From Malurus cyaneus samueli (taxonomy: Eukaryota; Chordata; Aves; Passeriformes; Maluridae), in contig CM019214.1 of the NCBI GenBank assembly GCA_009741485.1, positions 57,268,894 to 57,332,893 on the forward strand: a stretch of DNA of 64,000 nucleotides, written 5' to 3'. This document shows, in pieces, positions 1 through 11,183 of the stretch. The position numbers were made by a program, and so were the translations under genes. The notes beneath the pieces are model-generated. The model did no database searches and was not told where the DNA came from. It saw nothing but the letters and a program-made list of their open reading frames with translations. Positions within the stretch are counted from its first letter, which is position 1. The number at the start of each line of letters is the position of its first letter.

Positions 1-832
1 GGAAAATCAGTTGGTAGTGCTTGATAGTATGTTGATAGTTTGTGGAATATGATTGAGTATTCCTTCCTTCTTCAAATGAGGAATTTTATTAGTTTATTTT
101 TTATTAGTTCTGTATAAGTATGGGGTATCTTGAAAACACAGTGATGTTTTGCAGTACATTTATGCAGAGTGCCACCAGAACTGGAGATAATTATCAAGGT
201 GAAACAGATTAGATTCCCATATAGATTAGACATAACTCTCAGGGGAAAATAGTGAAGCAGTATAATTTTTTTAGTGCATATTCAGCTTTAGATTTTAAAG
301 AGCATGGCCTTTTTTGGGGAAAGGTTAGGTACGAATTGCTTCAATATATTATCATACCGAGAAACAGCAAGTGTTCCAATGAATATGTAGGTGATGGTAT
401 TTCAGCAGCTCTGAATATTTTTTTTTTGCCTTCTCTCAACTCACCATTGATCAATTGTAAATCCTAGCAAAATTTCTCTGGACTTCTCAAAGCAAACTCT
501 TTAATTCTGTCCCAGAAGCCTTTGTCACCTTTGGACTTGTTTGTAAAAAATTGCTTGCCCCTTAAAATATCATTCCTCTCACTCCTCTCTAGACCTTGCA
601 GTAGCTCACTTGCTTCACTTGAGAAGATTCCTGGGGCACTTGCAATTTGAAGTGTGAGGTTACAAGAGGAATGTATTTCCAACTGACATTTGCAAAAAAA
701 AATACCAGCTTGACGCTCTAAGAGCAGAGCTGGACATCCATTGAAAACACTTTTGTAGCTAGGAAGAATAACAGTAAAGCTGCAATTCTCTGGCTTAGAA
801 GTGGGGGTTTCTACACTTCCATGAAATCAGAG
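1..832. other. AT-rich unique sequence, no gene seen
   Basis: Open frames here are at most 72 codons and overlap on both strands. None shows a domain, a codon pattern or convincing splice signals. I see no recognisable repeat before the CR1 copy that begins at about 833. Confidence 0.6.
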
Positions 833-1235
833 CATCATAGAATGGTTTGGGTTGGAACAGACCTTAAAGTTCATGTAGTTCCAACTTCCCTGCCATGGGC
901 AGGGATGCCTTCCACTAGACCAGACTGCTCAAACATCCATTCAAACTGACCTTGAACACTTCCAGGGATGAGGCATTCAGAACTTCTCTGGGCAACCTGT
1001 TCCAGTGCCTCACCACCCTCACAGTGAAGAGTTACTTCCTTGTATCTAAATCTATTCTTTTCAAGTTTAAAGCCATTGTCCTTTGTCCTGTAAGTACATG
1101 CTCTTGTAAAAAGTCCCTCTCCTGCTCCCTTTAGGTACTGGAAGCTGCTGTACAGTCTGCTTTCTTATGCTGGGGGCTTCAGAGCTGAACAATGAATGTT
1201 GGAGGACACAGAGCTGAACACACCACTCATTTCTC
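833..1235 (-). mobile_element. CR1 LINE, truncated 3' end
   Basis: A 5'-truncated copy of the avian CR1 non-LTR retrotransposon. Read on the plus strand it begins with the complement of the CR1 3' terminal ATTCTATGAT unit (834-843). The familiar antisense landmarks follow in order: GGTTTGGGTTGGAA, CTGCCATGGGCAGGGA, CCTTGAACACTTCCAGGGATG, CTGGGCAACCTGTTCCAGTG, CCTCACCACCCTCACAGT and AAAAAGTCCCTCTCC. The element is therefore transcribed on the minus strand with its 3' end at the low coordinate. Beyond about 1150 the match is rearranged: a block like the CR1 'GGGGCCCCAGAGCTGGACAC' region occurs twice, 29 bp apart (1169-1191 and 1198-1220). The element is dead. The 60- to 89-codon frames across it are by-products. 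CR1 normally inserts without a target duplication and none is visible. Family assignment is confident; the subfamily is not resolved. Confidence 0.93.
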
Positions 1236-1587
1236 ATCCTTCTTGCCTTATACAAAAACACCACTGAGCTCCCTAGAAGTTCATAGGAAGCACAGAGGAG
1301 CCACAGAAACCAGTGCTGCATACAGATTATATTTCACCTGTGTGCCTTTTGACACCATTCTTTCCAATCTGTACAGCTCTCTGATCTGGCCTCCTGTGCA
1401 GTTTAAAAGACATACCACATGTATTTCTCCACCAAACACCATTTTTGCTTTTAATCTTTAGATTTCTTTAAATCTTCAATTTAGTCACCTTTCTACCAAT
1501 TATATTTCTCACAAAAGAGGACAATCTTCAGAAACCTTATGCATACTCCTCTGAGCAAATATTAACATGACTTGTTTGAGGAGTTTC

Positions 1588-1589
<2 letters not shown>
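1236..1589. other. Unique sequence, possible far 5' CR1 remnant
   Basis: No convincing gene. Some pyrimidine-rich stretches could be degenerate CR1 continuation, but I cannot align them. The 89-codon plus frame at 1192-1461 overlaps the CR1 end and has no recognisable domain. Confidence 0.4.

Positions 1590-1616
<27 letters not shown>
1590..1616. repeat. Poly-T tract, T27
   Basis: An uninterrupted run of 27 T. It is followed after 28 bp of mixed sequence by an A-rich tract (1645-1707), so the two can pair as a long A/T hairpin. Confidence 0.97.
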
Positions 1617-1618
<2 letters not shown>

Positions 1619-1644
1619 TCTTACTTATACAGAAGTCCTACGTT

Positions 1645-1649
1645 AAAAA

Positions 1650-1684
<35 letters not shown>

Positions 1685-1707
1685 CAACAAAAAAGAAAAA
1701 CAAAAAA
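1645..1707. repeat. A-rich (AAAAC)n-like tract
   Basis: About 63 bp of A interrupted almost only by C, with AAAAC and AAAC units. It is the A-rich partner of the T27 run just upstream. Confidence 0.95.
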
Positions 1708-3558
1708 ACTACAGAGAAATTTATAAACTTATTCTAAAATAAATTATTGCAAATAAATGTACTGCAGTGACAATACTTTAAGCGTAAGATGTAATTTATT
1801 CTCAGTCACTGAGACACATAAGCCTTTACAATTCAGTTACACAAAAACATACACATTTAATTTTGCCTACTTAGACTTTTAAACTTATCTACTAAATATA
1901 AAACATCTTCGAAAAGTAACACCTTTTTACATTATACATATTACATTTAACAAAAAAAATGCTTAAAAATAACTGATTAAGAGAAGAACTTTGAATATTT
2001 CTTGATTTTTTTTTTCAATCCTTTTGTTAATTTGGGATATAACCAGATGCTGCCTTACAGAACAGCTGGAGCTATTCAGAAGGTGACAGTTCCATAGCTG
2101 TTAGTTATCACTCCTCACTTGAGATGTGATAACTGGATTCATGAATACTGCTGGCCCATTTCAGGCCAAATAAAATAATCTGTGCTAAGAAAGCAATGCA
2201 AGTCATTTAGGCAAATTCAATTTACTTGTACTGAACTGAACTAGGAATGAACCCAGAAACTTACATCCCATCTACTTCCACGACAATACAAAGCCAAAAA
2301 TCACCGGACTCCTATACAGATACTGAAGAGAAAGAGAATACCTGTAGAAGGTGATCCTTTCCATCTGAATCATGATCTATAAATATTTCAATCTCTTTAT
2401 CAACTATCAAGAAAGTCTGAGATACTAGTTTAGATTAAAGAAACATTAGGGCATACAAGTTGATGCTTATAGTTGTATAGAATAAATTAAATTCTTGAAG
2501 ATTGCTTCCCATGTGAGGGTGATATATGAGGTGTTTTGTGGATGAGAAGTAATTCCTTCTTAAACAATTGCAGCTGTAGCAGGCAAGCTCTTTATTACTC
2601 ATATATTGACTTTTCAATAGACCTCTAAGACAAAGTCATATTGTCACTGCTTGCCACCCGTATTAAATTCTAACTCTTAAAATACAGTTGCATATTTACA
2701 TCCTTTTGGAAAGAATATCCAGTAAGTTTTTGGGAGGGGTTGTGTAAATGGACATTACTCATTTACTGTGCTAACATTTTGTAGGATGCTGTTCTTTTCT
2801 TCTGTATAGTAAATCCATTCTGCAAGCTAGTAAAACAAAATGGTAAGACACATACTCCTCACTCCTATTAAGTTTCCTTTCATGACTTTGTGAGGAGTAG
2901 AAGGGCTAAATACTTTAGCAAAGTTGAAAGAGAACAATTTTAAGTAACTGGATCATGAAGATAATTGCTTTTATTTATATTTATTGCTATATTAATGTTG
3001 CCATTATTATTTAAAGTAGACTGAGTATGGTTACGTTCACTGCAGAATTAGCTGAAACAATGAGGGTGTGAGCATCCAAGTTGATTTAACTCTATTTAAG
3101 CAGAAACTTTCAAGCTATCTAAGTCTTCATTGTCACTATTGCAACAAAATTATGTTTTAGCAGTTTTCTGTTGCAACACCTGACATTCTCTAGGCTTCTC
3201 CTAGTGAATGTGGAAGAACATACTTGTCTTTATAGACTTGAGGGAAGAAATTGACCTTATAGTGAGGAGTCTATGAAGCTGTTCAGCAGATGTCCTTAGT
3301 TAAAAAGGGATCATCTTGCTAATTTGGGTAAGAATCAGAGTCATGCTTAATTAGTTCCCCAAAGCCAGCTTCCTGCCAAAATGAAAAGCCAAAGGTTTCA
3401 TTGGTCAAGAGGGAAACACCTAAAGTTGCATTTCTATGAGCTGCTGAGACAAGTAATATCTCATTGAGGCCAAAATGGAGAGCCTTGTTCTTCTGCCCCT
3501 CCTTGTTGCAGTCTGGGAGCTTGCTGGATCTACTCTTCACCAACCCAAAAGAAATATG
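1708..3558. other. AT-rich unique sequence, no gene seen
   Basis: Only short frames (one minus frame of 60 codons at 2435-2617). On the minus strand 2323-2266 carries a good acceptor and a GTAAGT donor (see findings), but all three frames contain stops. No transposon is recognised. Confidence 0.5.
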
Positions 3559-3595
3559 TTGGTTTTGTTTTGTTTTTTTTTTTTTTGGTTTGTTT
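3559..3595. repeat. T-rich tract next to the purine array
   Basis: A T run with G interruptions (GGTTTTGTTTTGT, then T14, then GGTTTGTTT) directly abutting the GGAGA array. Read on the minus strand this is a CTCTC array followed by an A-rich tail. Confidence 0.9.
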
Positions 3596-3926
3596 GAGAG
3601 GAGAGGAAGAGGAGAGGAGAAAGAGGAAGAGAAGAGGAAGGAGAGAGAGAGAGGAGAGGAGAGGAGAAGGAGAGGAGAGGAGAGAGAGAGAGGAGAGGAG
3701 AGGAGAGGAGAGGAGAGGAGAGGAGAGGAGAGGAGAGGAGAGGAGAGGAGAGGAGAGGAGAGGAGAGAGGAGAGGAGAGAGGAGAGGAGAGGAGAGAGGA
3801 GAGGAGAGGAGGAGAGGAGAGGAGAGGAGAGGAGAAGGAGAAGGAGAGGAGAGGAGAGAGAGAAGGAGAGGAGAGGAGAGGAGAGGAGAGGAGAGGAGAG
3901 GAGAGGAGAGGAGAGGAGAGGAGAGA
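3596..3926. repeat. (GGAGA)n pentanucleotide purine tract
   Basis: About 331 bp made only of G and A on the plus strand. It is built mainly of the unit GGAGA/GAGAG, with short GAAGA and GAGA variants at the left end and around 3770-3865. It is the largest simple repeat in the window. All-purine strands with mirror symmetry can form intramolecular triplexes (H-DNA); this is known for such tracts and inferred here. The 156- and 128-codon plus-strand frames crossing it are low-complexity Glu/Arg/Gly translations, not genes. Length is likely to vary between individuals and to be poorly assembled. Confidence 0.98.
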
Positions 3927-6161
3927 TTAATTAGAAAAAGAGGAAGAAGGGTGTGACAATGTTGCTGACTTGCTACTGCACCAATAAGTGTAATGGTAAG
4001 TCTGTACAGAATTAGTTTTAAACCCTCTCCTTTTTCTCTGCTGGACTGTACGTAGATAAGATGGAAAATAGTGCTAGAAAATAATGAGCATAACTATATA
4101 AGTTTCAAAACAGGTGTCTGTGTGCTACATTTGGGTATATTACCTTCACTTTTTCTTTCAGATGGATCTTACAACAGAAAATTATTCCTTATCCTTGTTT
4201 TACAAGAAGCAATAATTGTCTCTTTCCCTTTTTTCCCCCTTAAAACTTTAGTACATGAATAACAGAAATTTCTTAGTAGAAAGACCTGATCTTATCAGAC
4301 ATTAATCTGTGCCAAAACATGAGACACTGACAATTGTTAACTTTTAGGAAAATTACTTGAACATGAGAGAGAGAAAGGGTCATGACTCCTCCTGTATACT
4401 GACATTCCAACAAGTCTGAAAACATATTACCTGTATTTGCAAGGGCAACCAGAGATTTCAATCTTTCTTTCCCTCCACAGATCAACCATTTCTGTTCTGT
4501 CATGTAAGTGTCAACTCATGTAATTAGGTGTAAAGAGGCATGTGGTGCCAATATGCAACTGGCACAGAATGAGGAATTCCTGGGAAAATGTGACATTTTC
4601 AAGGTAATGCCAACAGTCCTCATAACCTACCATTGCTTGACTTTTGCACTGACTTGTGAGTCGGCAAAATGCCATCTAAACAGACGTTCAAGACTTCAGA
4701 GAGGCAAAATACCATGTATGTATACCATGTATTTGCAGGGAGCACAGCTCCTATCAAGAATGTCAACTCATCCATCTGTCATGAAAATCCAGGCCCAGAG
4801 TTACGGGAATGAGCCTCAAATGACCCATCAATAATTTGGATTAGTCTCTAACAAGATTCTTCTTCAACAGAGAGTAAAATTTTGGCCTGCTACCCCCTGT
4901 CTAGGATTACAGATAACTGTTTTAACAAAGTCTTTAGTGTTTCTCGTCTTTGCAAAGTTATACATGATGGAGCATGGTGACTGTGCACCTGCTGCAATGC
5001 CCTGCCAGCACATTTCATGCTTCAGCTTTCACACAAACTGGTTTCTAAAGTGATTAATGGAATTAGACTGGGAAATACCATGCCTAAAGGAAAATGCAGC
5101 AGAAATCACCTATTTTAATCAGGTTAGAAGACACAAACCAGCCAAATTTTTCAAGATAGTTGGTGTAACTTATTTCTAATGGTAGACTGAAGGGTTTCAC
5201 CTTGCTGAGGACAGTACTATGCAAAACACTTGTTGACCCTCACTGTTACTCTGGAACCAAAGGCAATGTATCTCTCACCATGGAGCTCTGCCCAAGTTAA
5301 TTAGCCCTGCTGAGAATTCAGCTAATTATCTTGGGCATAATGCCCTATTTAAGGAAAGGTATCATATACTTTATAGCTTCTTGGATTACTATATTTTAAG
5401 AAGTCATTGAGAGACATGGAACCTTCTAGAAAATGGGAAAAACAAAACTAAAATCAAAACAAACCCAGAAAACACCAAACAGCAAACTAAAAGCAAACAA
5501 ACACCTCAAGGGGTGGAAATATGCTGGTGAGAATAAATGGGCATGCCTAAGGAGAAAAGGCTTGAAAGACCTTGTAGAAAGATTTGAAAGTTAACATTTT
5601 ATGCATGGGTTATAAATCTGATTTGAAGATATGTCAGCAAGAGAATGGAGGTAATTTCCTAAAAACTAAAAAAAAGTGAATTTGGTTTCCTTTAGTTCAA
5701 ACAACTGAGTTTCAGTGGCTGGGCTAAAAGCCAGAACCTGTGCAAGGGCACAGCTGGTATAAGAAAAGCAGCTTCCAATGTTTGCCCCCATTCTCCGTTT
5801 CATTCTGCTTTTCCTAATCATGTTTACCACATTTAAACTGGCAAACAAAAGGCTTCCTAAACTCTTCGTAGGCATGGAATGGCCCATGAACATACTATTA
5901 TACTCTACAACTTCCAAAATAGGGCAGCTGAATGCATGTTGCCTGTTGAGAAAGGTGTCTGACTTGCGCTAAATCCAAACTTTGCTAGGGCCCTGGCAAG
6001 GCATCTGCATATTCTGCTTGGCCTAAAGCATACTAGAGACCTCTCTAATAGTTTAACAGCACAGGAAATGAAGTTCCAATATCCAAGAGATATCTCTGGC
6101 AGAGTTTATGTTGTTATTTCAAGAAAACTTTAGATTTTCTTTATTAGTAGTTATGTATTCT
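3927..6161. other. Unique sequence, no gene seen
   Basis: The longest frame is 108 codons (4508-4834, plus) with no recognisable domain. A strong acceptor ending at 4480 and a GTAAGT donor at 4504 bracket 23 bp, probably by chance. A mixed A/C-rich low-complexity stretch lies at about 5446-5506. Confidence 0.5.
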
Positions 6162-6180
6162 AAAAAAAAAAAAAAAAAAA
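6162..6180. repeat. Poly-A tract, A19
   Basis: An uninterrupted A run. It lies about 130 bp upstream of the CR1-related block that starts near 6305, but is not obviously part of it. Confidence 0.95.
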
Positions 6181-6304
6181 GAAGTTGTGTTTGAATATTA
6201 TTCTGTCTTGGACTGAAGAAAATCTGAATGTATATACCCTCAAAACCCTGGTTGATTGTGAGTCCTGTCACACCAAAGTCATACAATTATATTAATTTCA
6301 ACAC

Positions 6305-6600
6305 CTGCAGGTCGACAATCTGGTTGTACAGCTGGTGATGTTGACAGGAATTTGGCTTTCACAAGCATGGGACCCACTTTGAAGATAGAGGACTGGAAGA
6401 GGAAGAGGTGATGCTTCTTACAAAGCTGAGCTGAGATAATCTTTGCAAAAGGCTGTCCAAAGTGATGAGGAGAGCTTTGAACTAGAAACAGCACAGCTCC
6501 TGGTAAAGTGCAGCAGGGTTCAGTAGTGCTGGAAAAACAAAGGTTCTGGATGGTGGGAACAAGGGAGATCTCAGAATTTATAGAACAGGGAGAAAGGAAA
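6305..6600 (+). mobile_element. Possible CR1 upstream-region fragment
   Basis: This block is more G+C-rich than its surroundings. It carries phrases I associate with the 5' part of avian CR1, upstream of ORF2: 'aagcatgggacccactttgaag', an 'aaagctgagctgagataatctttgcaaa' segment and 'tgatgaggagagctttgaactag'. If correct, it is the 5'-side piece of the same insertion as the 3' CR1 piece at 6676-7278, with most of ORF2 missing between them. The match is from memory and partial. The 156-codon minus-strand frame across 6279-6749 is antisense to this block and shows no domain. Confidence 0.45.
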
Positions 6601-6675
6601 TTCACCTCAGGCGTGTACTGGGAAACAAGCATTAGGAAATAGAGGTGTGCAAATGAGTGAAGGCTGATGAAATAC

Positions 6676-7278
6676 TTGATGTGTGCTTGCAGCCCAGAAA
6701 GCCAAACATATCCTGTGCTGCAGCAAAAGCAGCGTGGGCAGCAGGTCAAAGGATGCTACTCTGCCCTTCTGCTCTTGTGAGACCCCACTTGCAGGGCTGC
6801 ATCCAACTCTGGTTCCCCCAATATAAAAAGGACATGGAGCTGTTGGAGTGGGTCCAGAGGAGGATCACAAAATTTTGAAGAGGACCGGAGCACCTCCTTT
6901 GTGAAGACAAGCTGAGGAAGTTGGGGCTGGTTGTTCAGCCTGAAAAGAGAATGTTGCATGGAAACCTCCAAAGGGGCCTAAGGGAAAATGGAGAAGGACA
7001 ATTCCTCATGAATTGCAGCGATAGGACCAGGGAAAATGGGTACAAATTGAAAGGGAGCAAATTTAGGTTAGATATTTTGGAAGAATGTTTTGCTGTGAGA
7101 GTGGTGAGAACAGAACAGGTGGCCCAGGGAGGTTACGTATTCCCCAAATCTGGCAGTGCTCAAACCGGACTGGATAAAACATTGAGCAGCCTGGGAGGTG
7201 TACCTGACATGGCAGTGTGGGTTGACACTAGACAATATTTAAGGCCCATTTCAACCCCCTAACATTCTGTGAGTCTAT
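6676..7278 (+). mobile_element. CR1 LINE, 3' end
   Basis: A plus-strand CR1 copy covering the end of ORF2 and the 3' UTR. Landmarks in order: 'gcttgcagcccagaaagcc', 'ctgctcttgtgagacccca', 'aaaaaggacatggagctgttggag', 'gggtccagaggagg', 'gacaagctgaggaagttgggg', 'gtgagagtggtgaga', 'ggcccagggaggtt', 'aaggcccatttcaaccccc', ending in a terminal ATTCTGTGAGTCTAT like the CR1 8-bp terminal repeat. It is mutated and broken by stops. The 73- and 113-codon frames are fragments of it. The 5' boundary is uncertain because a CR1-like block also lies at 6305-6600. No function. Confidence 0.92.
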
Positions 7279-7522
7279 AAGTTCACCTTTGATACCATTG
7301 AGATAAATGAGACAAATTCTCAGGTTTAGCAGCGTTCATTTTTCTCCACTGAATACAGAGGCAGCTCAGAAAACTATGCCTAACTTCTTGATGACTGTTT
7401 ACAGACAAAACCCACTGTTGCTTTTAGAGACTTTTCACTTTCCTCCAATACCTGATTTTCAGAGTTCATCTTTGCTAAAATCTTCTTCTTTAGGTTGAGT
7501 GATACAAAGGTTTTCTTAAGTT

Positions 7523-7592
7523 AAAAAAAACAAAAAAAACCAACCAAACAGAAAAACAAAACCAAAAAAACACACAAAAAACCCTCAAAAAA
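7523..7592. repeat. A-rich (A)nC low-complexity tract
   Basis: About 70 bp of A with scattered C and CC, of the AAAAAC and AAACC type. No coding content. Confidence 0.9.
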
Positions 7593-9419
7593 CTTCCACA
7601 TTCATATATGAAACATGAACTGATATTGAAAAAGAATAAAATGTTTTCACCCCAGGGCACATCCTAACTTACACATGTGCAATGAATACAGCTATTGATG
7701 CCAACAGCTATGGATGAAAAAAGATTTCACTCAAAACCACTATAGGCTTAGTCCTTATGATCCAAGGGGTTAATCTGTCTGTCTATATATCTGTTTTGTA
7801 GCTCAGTTGTCAGTCATGTTTACTCTACTGAAAAGAGCAGAGCTGCAGCTGAGATGAATCCAAAGAACCCAACAAGACTATGACCCCCAAGTACCTTCAG
7901 CTTGTCTGGTTTTTTTCAGTGTTGGGAGCAGTAAATATGTCAAGTGAGAGAATTTTATAGTATGCACATAGATTGAAAATAATAATTGTTTAAGACTGCA
8001 TAATTGGTGATTATACAACATTTTGCTAAATATAAATTCTGAATTACGTTCTTCCAATACTATAAGATACCCAAAACTCATGCATAAGAAAAACGTGAGT
8101 AAAAGGTTACCTCTGTACTCTCTGACTTTGACTTAACACACTTGAAAATCAACAGATAAAAGGGAGCAAATTGCTAGGGATCCACAGTGAAGCTTTCAGA
8201 GAGAAAAGCAATTGGGGAATGAAAGTGAGACCTTTAATAGTAGTTCTTAACTTGGGCATGGGGATTCGAGAAAGAGAAAGAGAGGCAATTTCTGAGACCC
8301 AATTATGTGACTGCAACTTGAACTGCATGTGTAAGTGGAGAGGGAAGCACTTCTGACTTTAAAGAGCTGGCATAATATTTTCTCTGTTGCCGACTTCACT
8401 AAACAAGGGAGTGCAGCGGCATTTCAATGTCAAACTGCCTACATGCATTCAAGATGTATAACATGAAAGAAGAAAGTTTCAACAAGATTTCATCTGGATG
8501 TGGAGTAAATAATTTCATAGGATACTAGGCCAAAACACTTTACACTCACACATAATTTCTGAGAAGATTTAGAGTTAAGAGCAGACAAAAATAAAGGAGT
8601 TCTCTAGCTATGTGAAAACACGGTATTTTGATATTCCTTTCTGAAAAAGACAGAAAATAATGGGAAAATAAAACCTAAAATATTTCCTAGTCTTTCAAAA
8701 TAAGTGTCTTTCCATTAAAGAAATAGTCTATCTAAAAAAAAAATAAAAGATGAAGACCTGAGGTTTAGCTAGAGGCAGTTTTTATACAAAACTTTGAGAA
8801 AATAATACAATCTCCATATATTTGTGATCATTATGTGACTGTGTAAATGCAGAAAGTAAAATGCAGTAAAAATGTAATATTCAGAAATAAAAATAAGGCC
8901 TCTTCTTTTTTTTTCTGATCCCAATCACTAAATGTACACTCCTTTTTATTTTCCTTTTTTCTTGTTATTTTAGGGATTGGTTTTTCTTTTGGTTTTGTTT
9001 TGTGTTTTGTTTTGGTGTTTGCATGTGTACGCATGTATGAAGAAATTAGAAAAATTGTAAAGCAAAAGCAAGGTGCTTATTCACATCAATTCAGGTATGT
9101 GGCTGTTTCCCCTATAATTATAATCTTACCTACAAATTTATTATTGGCCGATGCCAAAAATTAGAATATTGACATCCATCATATACAGATGGACCTTTGA
9201 TCCAATGACACACTCCCCTTTAATGTTCTTGCAGCAGCCATGCATTTTATGGTGACAGCCACCCTCTTCAGCATATCAAGCACACTGATAATTCAGAACT
9301 GACCTGTAATGGTTACCAAGGAGGTGGTGGTGAATATTCAAAGCTCAAAGTAAAGGCCAAGTAGTGTTCTAAGTTTCAATGCAGAATTTTAAGCAAAATC
9401 AAATTATTATAGATATTAG
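7593..9419. other. AT-rich unique sequence, no gene seen
   Basis: Only 61- to 67-codon frames. One (8831-9034, minus) is a Lys/Thr-rich translation of a T/G-rich stretch at about 8905-9020. No repeat family recognised. Confidence 0.55.
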
Positions 9420-9442
9420 AAAAAAAAAAAAAAAAAAAAAAA
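9420..9442. repeat. Poly-A tract, A23
   Basis: An uninterrupted A run. No target duplication could be matched on its two sides by eye. Confidence 0.95.
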
Positions 9443-11183
9443 GAACCATTACTTTTGTACCATACTTGATCAAGTATCATAATGGAATTGAATCTATTAT
9501 AATACAAAAAAAATACTTATGTACACTCAGATTAATAAATTTCTCAAAATGAACCCATCCCCATGTAACCCAAAATTACCTGGGTGATTAACATTAGCAT
9601 GCCATTTGGTACTTCCAGTAATAACAACACAAAAAAAAACCTCAGGTAACTGCTCCTCATATCTACAACTTGCAATAAAACTTTCAAAGAGAAAAAACAT
9701 TGTTGTGTTTCTGCATTACATGACGTATCTTACCTGATGTGTAGAATATTAATAAAAGCAGAAGTTTTAAAAATTCTGGTCACCAGAGGCACCAAGCAAA
9801 GATCCTAAGGAGGTAAGAAAGGGGGATATAGAAGAGATATGTCTTCAATTTCATGTTATTAAGCATAAACCAATTAACAGAGTTAGTGATATATTGAATC
9901 CTATTACCTTTGGCAATTCTAATGGTTTGTTTTTTTCGCTGGTAGGGATTTCAACAGAAAATTTTGCAATTGATTTTATTCTCTGTGTGTGCATGTGCAT
10001 TTGAATATGCATGCATATGATACAGAGGAGGTCTAGGAGAACAATATTATACAAAGCAAGAAATCAGTTGGTTATTCATTATTAATATAACACAAGTAAG
10101 ACAAGAATATTTAGGTGCTAGATGCTGGAAGACAGAAAAACGGGCCACTAATCTCATACATTGCTTGCCACAAGGAAATTTCAGTGGCGTTGTGGCAAGA
10201 AAAAAACTTCACCACTCAGTGACATGCAATCAAAACCTTATTTGCTCAGCAGGATGGATATAGTGACTGAATAGAAACCCTGTATTCTAAGATTTGTATT
10301 CTGAGGCGTGCACACACACACATTTCATACTGACACCACTCAAGGTTTCAGCTCCTCTGGGTTTGTTCATCATGAATTCATGATGCCCACTTCTGGCTGG
10401 CAGCCACGGAATTCCCTGCTAAGGATACTGTGCAGTAACAATACACATGCTACAGAGGAACAAACCCGCTGTTACTGCATAGTGCAATGCCAGGCTCGAT
10501 GCTCATCATCAGCCATCAGCACAAGTGGTAAATATGACTCAGGAAGACCTTATTGATTTTTTGTCAAGGTCTGATGGGGATAGACCCCATTACCCCCAAG
10601 CTGCTCCTGCCCGTTCCTAAATATTAAAGATAAGCAAAAATTCATTACCAGCAACTTACTGAAGCTAATCATTCCCATTGTTAAGATCTAATTATTAGGA
10701 TTATTAGAGAGATGCCTTTTCCCAAACTGAGGTGCAAACAAGACCATATGCCAAATCAATAGTAAGGATTTTATTTAACAATAGGGAGGACGACAGATGC
10801 TTTACATTGTCTTTTACAGCACTGTGTGTTTGTTACAACACTGTGGATGGATCATGTCAAATATTGTTAATATTTTTGTCATACTGGGCACTCAGACAGG
10901 TGTGGTCTTTTTAAATTTTAAAAATACCATATATATTTATCCCCAGCAGTCACTCAGATTAATTTTAAAGGAAATTATAACTTTGACATCATCATTAGAA
11001 TTGAAAGAAGTAAGCTTTTACTTGAGAAAAAGCAGTGTTAAATGACAGTTTTACTGCAAAACTTACCATGTTTTGAGGGACTCTGTGACTGTATAAACAC
11101 ATTTGCACGCCCATATATGTTCACCAATGAAATACACTTTAGGTTTTATATAAAATTTTACTGAGGTCAGATGTGTAAAACCA
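9443..11183. other. Unique sequence with one perfect palindrome
   Basis: No frame above 82 codons and no recognised domain. Contains the 18-bp perfect palindrome at 10368-10385 centred on an EcoRI site, and a short ACAC run near 10310. Confidence 0.5.
10368..10385. repeat. 18-bp perfect palindrome
   Basis: CATCATGAATTCATGATG reads identically on both strands, with no spacer. Symmetry stops at both outer flanks. It could bind a dimeric factor or be chance; nothing around it decides. Confidence 0.95.

Noticed and set aside
3464..3956. Plus-strand frames of 156 and 128 codons
   Set aside because: Their length comes entirely from the GGAGA microsatellite, giving Glu/Arg/Gly repeats in overlapping frames.
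6279..6749. Minus-strand frame of 156 codons
   Set aside because: It is antisense to the CR1-related block and shows no domain or splice context.
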